A stretch of 64,000 nt of DNA from Anisus vortex. Lineage: Eukaryota > Mollusca > Gastropoda > Planorbidae. The stretch is taken from positions 20,648,196 through 20,712,195 of the forward strand of contig OX421494.1 in the NCBI GenBank assembly GCA_949126835.1, given 5' to 3'. Below the pieces are notes generated by a model, which did no database searches, was not told the DNA's origin, and was given only the letters and a program-made list of their open reading frames with translations. This document shows positions 56,613 to 64,000 of this stretch, in pieces. Position 1 is the stretch's first letter; each line of letters starts with the position of its first letter. Both the position numbers and the translations under genes were made by a program.

Positions 56613-59048
56613 CCGACTGCGACACGGACCACGCCCTTGTGGCGAGTAAGGTGCGCCTAACGCCGAAGAAGTTGCATCATTCAGAGAAGAAGGGTCGCCC
56701 ACGCATCAACACCAGCTGTGTCAGAAACCCCGAGAAAACCCAACAGCTCATTAGCATACTCGACGGTGCCCTCAACGTGGTAATAGCAGATGACACCATA
56801 AACTCCAAGTGGCCACGCCTCCGCGACGCCGTGTACAACGCAGCCATCACTGTTTACGGGAAGAAAGAGCGAAAGAATGCTGACTGGTACGAGGCCCATT
56901 GGGAGGAAATGGAACCCATGACAGAGGTTAAGAGGAAAGCCCTTCTGGCCTATAAGGCTAAGACTAGCCCCAGTACACTACAAGTTTTACGGACTGCCAG
57001 GAGCAAAGCCCAGCAGACTGCCCGTCATTGCGCCAACACCTACTGGCTGAATATCTGTAACAGCATTCAGACAGCTGCCGATACAGGCAACGCAAGAGGG
57101 ATGTACGAGGGCATCAAGAAGACAATAGGTCCAACCCCCTCTAAGACAGCCCCTCTCAAGTCCAAAACAGGCGAGATTAACACCGATCCGGAAATGCAGA
57201 GGTGGGTGGAGCATTACCTTGAGCTGTACGCAACGCAGAACACTGTAACAGACTTCTCTCTCAGAGCGATAACAGACCTGTCATTCATGGAGGCGCTTGA
57301 CATCCCACCAACTGTGGATGAGCTCAGGAAAGCCATCGACCGTCTCGCCTGTGGTAAGGCACCTGGGAGCGACGGGATCCCACCAGAAGTCCTAAAGTAC
57401 GGGAAACCAGCCCTGCTACAGCTACTTCACGACCTCCTTTGCCTTTGCTGGGAACAGGGTTACATTCCACAAGACATGAGAGACGCTAACATCGTCACTT
57501 TGTACAAAAACAAAGGTGACAGGAGCGATTGCAACAACTATCGGGGCATCTCCGTCCTCAGCATCGTTGATAAAGCGTACGCCCGCGTCATCCTTATACG
57601 CCTGCAGGCCCTCGCTTCACGCATCTACACAGAGTCACAGTGTGGCTTCAGGGCTGGTCAATCAACAGTGGACATGATCTTCTCACTACGCCAGCTCCAG
57701 GAGAAGTGTCAGGAACAGCAGATGCCACTCTATATAGCCTTCATCGACCTCACAAAGGCATTTAAACTGGTCAGTCGAGGCGGACTATTCAGCTTGCTAC
57801 AGAAGATTGGATGTCCCCTACACCTGCTTGCGGTGGTAAGGTCCTTCCACGACAACAAGCACAGCACTCCGGGGAATTTCCAGTCAGCAGCGGAGAAAAG
57901 CAGAGCTACGTCCTTGCGCCTACACTCTTCGGCATCTTTTTCTATATGCTCCTCCAACACGCCTTCAAGGACTGCAGCGAGGGTGTTTTCATTCACACCA
58001 GGTCTGATGGCAAGCTCTACAACATAGCGCGTCTTCGTGCCAAGACCAAAGTCACAAAGGTCCTCATTCGCAAAATGCTCTTAGCTGATGATGCAGCCTT
58101 GACATCACACACCGAAGACGGACTCCAGCAGCTTGTCACTTTCTTCTCCCATGCATCCAAAGAGTTCGGTCTGACTGTAAGCCTGAAAAAGACTAACGTC
58201 ATGGCTCAGGGCACAGAGACCCTTCCAAACATTGTCATCGATGGACACACCTTCGAGGTTGTCGAGAACTTCACCTACCATGGGTCCACTATCTCGAGCT
58301 CGCAGTCCATCGACTTGGAGATCAACAGCAGGATCGCCAAGGCAGCCACAGTCATGGCCCAACTGAAACAGCGAGTGTGGGACAACTCTAGCCTCACCTC
58401 ACCGAAAGGACCAGACTGTGCGTCTACCACGCCTGTGTACTCAGCACTCTCCTGTATGGCTGTGAGTCAATGACCACCTACGCGAGGCATGAAAAGAAGC
58501 TCAACAGCTTCCATATGAGGTGCCTACGGAGAATACTGCAGATCAAGTGGCAGGATAGGGTCTCCAATACAGAGGTGCTGGAGAGAGCCAACATGAGCAG
58601 CCTTCATGCTGTGCTCAGCGAGAAACGCCTCAGATGGCTCGGCCATGTAAAGAGGATGAATTCAGGCCGCATTCCCAAAGACCTCCTCTACGGAGAACTG
58701 GTCGAAGACAGGGCGCCCGAAACTGCGCTTCAAGGACCTATGTAAAAGGGACTTGATCCAGAGCTCCATCGACCTCGACACATGGGAATGCCAGGCTTTG
58801 ACCGACCAACCTGGAGGGTCGCAGTCAGGCGTGGCTCATCCCGCGCAGAAATCGGGCACAATGAGACTGCCATACAGAAAAGAGCGAGGCGAAAACACCT
58901 GCTGCAGCAGCCGTCCACCTTCAAATGCCTCAATTACGGCAGGGATTGCCACTCCCGAGTTGGTCTACACAGCCATTCTCGGCGGTGCAGCTGGTCACCT
59001 CAACCATGAAGCTACACCATCGTCTCTCGAGACGGACGGATGCCGACG
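56613..59048 (+). pseudogene. 5'-truncated non-LTR retrotransposon with broken reverse transcriptase
   Basis: It starts inside the end of an endonuclease-like domain (ADCDTDHALVASK), then runs into a reverse transcriptase: KAPGSDGIPPEVLKYG, NNYRGISVLSIVDK, SQCGFRAGQSTVDMIFSLRQ, motif A FIDLTKAF, VLAPTLFGIFF, and the catalytic block LLADDAA. Then come RLRWLGHVKRM and a Cys/His-rich end (RDCHSRVGLHSHSRRC). Reading frame is lost four times: near 57850-57905, 58400, 58705-58720 and 58800, so it is inactive. It is GC-richer than its surroundings and ends with GACGGACGGATGCCGAC, with no poly-A tail. The clade is not resolved from sequence alone. Confidence 0.9.
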
Positions 59049-59346
59049 ATAGTTTATAGCTGATAGTTTATAGCTGATAGTTAATAGCTGATAGTTAATA
59101 GCTGATAGTTGATAGCTGATAGTTTATAGCTGATATTTTATAGCAGCTAGTCCATAGCTGATAGTTTATAGCTGATAGTTTATAGCCAATAGTTTATAGC
59201 TGATAGTTTATAGTTGAAAGTTTATAGCTGATAGTTTATAGCAGCTTGCCCATAGCTGATAGTTTATAGCTGATAGTTTATAGCTGATAGTTGATAGCTG
59301 ATAGTTTATAGCTGATAGTTCATAGCTGATAGTTTATAGCTGATAG
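59048..59346. repeat. 14-bp minisatellite, right arm
   Basis: About 20 fairly regular units of ATAGCTGATAGTTT with TTGATAGC and CAGCTAGTCC variants directly abut the end of the retrotransposon. It is clearly more uniform than the outer part of the left arm. Confidence 0.93.
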
Positions 59347-59424
59347 CCGCAACGTCCCATCACTATTCATTCACTTGGTGACTTTCTGTTCTCATGTAAA
59401 TGTTTGATAGAACCGAAAAAAATG

Positions 59425-59540
59425 CAACATAAGCCCATGACAATTAACTCTATTCTAAACATGCAACATAAGCCCATGACAATTTAACTCTATTCTAAAC
59501 ATGCAACATAAACCCATGACAATTTAACTCTATTCTAATA
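59425..59540. repeat. 40-bp tandem repeat, 3 copies
   Basis: The unit ATGCAACATAAGCCCATGAC, then AATTTAACTCTATTCTAAAC, occurs three times with one-base differences. Confidence 0.93.
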
Positions 59541-60322
59541 CAATATTTCAAAAAATCTTTCTATGGGCCAGTTGTCGATCTCTGGAAGTGGGAATGGGTA
59601 GCATAGAGGGTGGGTATGTGTCACGGGGCGCTGCAATGTTAAGATTGCTCTGCACAGAGAATCGATAACTGAATTTTTTTAAACAAATAAATAAACATGG
59701 CGTCTATTCCTTCGTTGCATATTTTTGTCTTCTTTCCATTGAATCTAGCACTGACACGCATGAATGCGTAAAATCTAAATAGATTATCATATGGAGAAAG
59801 CCAGCGATACAAGGAATAGGAGAAAAGTATGTGGGTTAAAAACAACACTTTCTCTAAAGCTCAACACGTTGGCAAGATCTCGACTAAGAAAGGAAACAAA
59901 ATCAATAAGCATTTGTCAGTGTTTGTATTTCAAGTTTCTGCCAAATCACTCAATGTTGACTTTTTTTTTTTTACTCCAAAGATTAGTTCTTCACAGTAGC
60001 TTTTTTCTTTTTTTTTTAAAGAAACTCCGTTAAGGAAATGAAGCGAAAAAATTTAAGAAGTTCGACGCATAGAAATGTATCTGTTATGACTTCATTTCTG
60101 TTCATGATTTAGTGCATTGGCCAGAAGACCCCCCAAAAAAAGCACGATGTGGACCAGCGGCGGAGTATTGGGTTGCCATTCTAAGATACTAAGATTCAAA
60201 TCTGCAGGTATTTCTCCTACGAGTCCAGTGGTGCATCTCAGATACGGTGTGTGGGAACGGACATTACTATTTTATTTATAGTCTACAGCAAACACTATGC
60301 TTGAATGTGACTTGGATTAACG

Positions 60323-60700
60323 CAGGGGTCTCAAACACGCGGGCAGCATGCGGCCCACCAAGTGGATTTGTTTGGCCTGCCAGCAAGCTTACAAAAAATG
60401 TACTAACACTTATTCGTGAAATTCAGACAGCTAGTACTGATACACATAAAAGTTTTTTGTTAATTTTATATACGTAACATACTTAATAAAAATATTAATA
60501 ATGGTAGTTCAATTTGGTATAATTCTTTGTGTCAAAATTGTAAACTGACATATTATTAGTGATAAATAGTAAAATGAGTTAAGATGTATGAAGTGTTTTT
60601 TTGTTTACTAGGGTCGGATTGTTGGTGGGAGGGGGGGGGGCTTGACACACCTCTTACTTGATAAAATGGCACAGGCCTTCATCTGAGTTTGAGTCCCCTG
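60323..60700. mobile_element. 378-bp hAT-like MITE
   Basis: The ends are CAGGGGTCTCAAACACGCGG and, inverted, CAGGGGACTCAAACTCAGAT, flanked by GATTAACG and GTTTAACG (7/8). GCGGCCCACC near the left end is a decayed-coding or conserved word of the family. The termini match the element at 47138-48236. Confidence 0.82.
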
Positions 60701-60709
60701 GTTTAACGT

Positions 60710-63120
60710 TTAGAGTTGCTATAGTTTATTAGTTTCATTGGCCACAACATATATGGGATTCTAGCTCCAGCGCAATTCTCAACCGACTTGCCCTTCTCTA
60801 ACAGATGCCGAAACTTTAAGTAAAAATAATTTTAAGGATTTTTTTGGAACGGTCCAAACTTTACATTTTTAATAATATTGATATTCACAGTGTTGTTATA
60901 TTCTTTCATTAAAGTCTGATACCAACATATTTGTTATAATATATTATTAAACTTTAAAAACATTCATATATGATAAAAATCTTTATACATCGTATTCAAG
61001 TCTTTAAAAAGGAAAGTTTGTGTTTCGAATAAAGAGGCAATAATTATAATATGGAAAAAAACAAACAAGAAAAACTCTAATACATCATGTGCTACACACA
61101 CTACTGACTATATTGAAACACACCCACCGACACACACACACACATACAGACACAAACACCGACACAAACATACATACACACAAACACACACACATACACA
61201 CCACACATACATACAATAAACACAAACACACTTTGCAAATTAATGATAATGTACGTAAGAAGGCACCCAATTAACTCCCCTTATAAAATGCTATAGCCCC
61301 ACAGTCGACATGAGATTTCTAAGACCTAGATACTGAATGAGTTGTGCAGTATATCTTCCACCAAGTTTAGGTGTGTGGCATCCTAGAACTAGTTTAACAT
61401 ACAGATCGAAAGCTAATATTTGTTATCACCTCGGAGTGGAAGTCAGCCTGTTTCAATTCTGTTGAATTAATCTCCAGGGGCCCCAGCTAACCTTTCCGAA
61501 TTCAAATTCCATCTTTCTATTGCTTGCACATTTTGACCTTAAAAGGGAAGGGGTCAAAGGGCGAAAAGGCTTAAGACTTTCAGGTCTGTAGCCAAATTTG
61601 TTGAAAAGTGTATCAACGTTATCGTTGTATCCAAATATTGGCTTGGCCAATCGGCTTTAAACAAACAGCCCCTTCGTCGAAACCCGTGGGCAGACTGGGG
61701 TGTGAATAGCATTTGTCTCGTCTTTTCCCGTCTACTTCTTTATAACCAGTTCGATTTTTTTCCCTTTCAAAATTTTTGAAAGAAAAAAAAAATGAAGAAC
61801 GTTGTATGGTGCTTAGTGTTGACAACTGGCATGGCAATATGTCATTGAGATGGTGGCAGTAACACACACAGAAAGAAAGGCTTAATGTCTCCTCCCCTCC
61901 CCCACACACCTCTTTTTTTACTCTTTCAATGACAGAATAACTGTAAAAAAAAAAATGAGAATTAAAAAAAAAAATTCGCTACCATAAGCACAGAGTTAGT
62001 TACAATTCATGTTTACGGCTACACAAAATCCTGTTTATGACAGTCAGGTCGGACCTGACTATTTTGAATAGATTATTCACATAAAATATAAATAACCGTA
62101 TCAATAGCTTGGTATGAGATATTTTTTTTCAATGACTTCGTTTTTTTTTTAGCCGTAGTTGTAGCATTTAGATCTATTTGGAGAATATCTAGATTTTAGA
62201 TGCTTGAGGATAGGTAAGGAATGTTGTTCAGAGTAGAAGCTACTTGCATTCAATTCTTTATTTAAAATAAACCAAACAACCTGCATTTACTCAATCTACC
62301 ATAGATATAATAAAATAAACAGTTATCACACATAAGCTTATATCGTGTATTTTTTTTTCACGTTTAGTTAAATGGATAATAACGACGATTGAATGAAATT
62401 AAAATTTACGAAAAATAGAATTCAAAGCTAACCAGATTGAGCAGCCATAATAATTTATTTTTGGCTTATGTTTTTTTTTTTTTTTTTGGTGTCTTTGTGC
62501 TTGCACTCACGTTCTTGGATTATTTTCCATTATTCTTTGACAACTTACGAGGACTTTACTGATCAACACAACTGATTCGTCTGAAGATATTGTTCAGGTA
62601 TGTCGCTAAAATAAACTTAAATTTATTTATTTTTAGAAAAGGGCAATAGTCTACACGATTTTGCCGCAAAGATGTAAGGAAAAAAATACTTTTAAATAAA
62701 TAAATATATCTTTAAGTGTTATTGTGATGATGTTCTATTTGCCTGACAAAATTATTTAAAACTTTTTGGGGATTCCCGAAAACATCGGTTCTAGACACAA
62801 TTTTAAGATGACCAACAAGTAACCAATTAGCACAAAGTAGATTTGTATAATTTAAATTTACTGACAAATATAGTACAGAATATTTACTCTTGAAAGAATT
62901 CTTTGGAAAAATTCACACTCATTCAGCACTCCAACATATTGTTTTAAATATGAAATCAATGTTTCAAAGCTTTTTTAAAAATGATAACAAAAAGAGTATT
63001 TTGGTATTAAACTTTACGTAAAGACAATACAATAACCTAGAATTAAAAAATTCTATATTTTCTACTTAATATTTCGGTATAAAGTTATAAATGTGTGTTA
63101 AAAGTAATTGTAAGGTAAAT
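60710..63120. other. intergenic DNA with a CA microsatellite
   Basis: No gene was found. A CA-rich tract with interruptions lies at about 61119-61232. The rest is AT-rich with A/T homopolymers. Confidence 0.5.
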
Positions 63121-63127
63121 TACTCGT

Positions 63128-63350
63128 CCGACCAAATTGATCCATAGGGCCGGTGAAGCAGCGTTCGCCAGTTTTAGTGGCCACGGCATACTAAGGGATG
63201 TGTCGCCAGCACAATGCCCAGCCGCCTTAAATTTACCCCCAACTAATGTCAGCTACCCATCAGAGCTGGGTATTCTCAGGGACGACCTCGAGTCCAGGAT
63301 TCGAACCCAGGACCGTCGGTACGCCAGTCAAACGCCACCGCGCTCCAGTA
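63128..63350 (-). mobile_element. SINE family 1 copy
   Basis: The minus-strand head is partly lost (GCGGTGGCGTTTGACTGGCG, GGTTCGAATCC). The central block AGCTCTGATGGGTAGCTGAC and the tail GGATCAATTTGGTCGGAC are clear. Confidence 0.8.
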
Positions 63351-63819
63351 AACAAACGTCGGCATTAGTTACACTGCACTCATTTCTACTTAATATGTCG
63401 TATAATGTTATAAATGTGCGTTAAACGCTTTATATTGTACGCTGCTTAATTTCTCAAACCAAACTACATCAATCGGCAAGTCCCCAGATAAAAAAAATAT
63501 TACGGGACGCAACAATCAAAATCTAAATGCGAACTGAAGTTGAGCTCGCTAAGCCAAAGTGTAATACTCTTCTACTGATAAAAGAAAGTGAAGTGGTCAT
63601 TTCCATCCATCAAAACCTAGCACTTGAATTTACAAATGCTTGGTTCATTGTACGACCGATGCAGTTTGAGTAAGGACCAACCTAGCATGAGTATAGGACC
63701 TAATTTTTTAGTTTTGTATTGATACTTCTACTTGGCGTTTTTCTAATACAAAAAAATAATCTAATAAAGTCCTGAGAAAAAAAGATGGCGGATAAATTAC
63801 GTTTCTTTTTCCATGTGCA

Positions 63820-63955
63820 AGGTCGAGGTCATTTAAAGTCTCCCTCTTCCTCCCGCGTGGCATTCGAGCTTGGAATCAGTTGCTTAAAAGACTTAATATT
63901 AATATTCTCTCTATATATAGAGAAAGAGTGCCTGTAACATATATAAGATAATAGG
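63820..63955 (+). mobile_element. LINE-A 3' end, internally deleted
   Basis: CCCGCGTGGCATTCGAGCTT, then GGAATCAGTTGC, aligns with the FEWNGLP-coding part of the copy at 9995. A short AT-rich middle follows, then AGAGTGCCTGTAACATATAT and AAGATAATAGG. Confidence 0.55.
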
Positions 63956-64000
63956 CTACCTTAGTTTTTAACAAGGACAAATATGAAGAGTTGTTGTTCC

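Noticed and set aside
56681..58933. Minus-strand frames within the retrotransposon
   Set aside because: They are shadows of the plus-strand reverse transcriptase, which has clear motifs.

Overview
This 64 kb window is nuclear DNA of an invertebrate animal, most likely a gastropod mollusc. It is AT-rich and intron-rich, with GT-AG introns of 0.1-5 kb. It is crowded with tRNA-derived SINEs, small DNA transposons, decayed LINEs and minisatellites. The taxon is inferred from gene content and repeat style, not from a diagnostic marker.

Three protein-coding genes can be supported. (1) At 12.4-13.5 kb (+), a GC-rich terminal exon encodes a beta-propeller-like protein ending in a SOCS box, a probable Elongin/Cullin ubiquitin-ligase adaptor. 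(2) From 39.7 kb down to 18.5 kb (-), an 11-exon hnRNP U-like gene encodes a low-complexity N-terminus, a SPRY domain, a P-loop kinase-like domain and a 725-residue disordered tail. All exon phases close, giving about 1349 aa. (3) From 41.2 to 48.4 kb (+), an 8-exon mu-crystallin/ketimine reductase gene (CRYM type) also closes in phase, giving 311 aa. Genes 2 and 3 are head-to-head, with about 1.45 kb between their start codons.

Layout: 1-12 kb is repeat-rich intergenic DNA with several large tandem arrays (7 bp, 20 bp, 43 bp) and hAT-like MITEs. 12.4-13.9 kb holds the SOCS-box gene and a 67-bp array. 14-17.8 kb is AT-rich with a dead CR1/L2-like LINE. 18.5-39.7 kb is the hnRNP U-like gene, whose introns hold at least five DNA transposons. 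41-48.4 kb is CRYM, whose introns hold SINEs, two hAT elements and two minisatellites. 48.4-64 kb is intergenic, with a frameshifted, 5'-truncated non-LTR retrotransposon (56.6-59.05 kb) sitting inside a 14-bp minisatellite, plus SINEs and MITEs.

The most unusual observations concern splice sites. In the hnRNP U-like gene, the exon 9/intron 9 junction itself founded a 36-bp minisatellite, so the intron carries at least six exact extra copies of the 5' splice site. In CRYM, a 304-bp hAT MITE inserted on the exon 6/intron 6 junction, and its perfect 8-bp target duplication copies the splice donor to both sides of the element. Other notable points are a SINE family that shares its 3' tail with a local LINE, a minisatellite that arose from the B-box region of a SINE, a hAT element filled by a minisatellite, and strong over-representation of the palindromic octamer TAGGCCTA. 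Nothing prokaryotic, no CRISPR array and no viral gene was seen.
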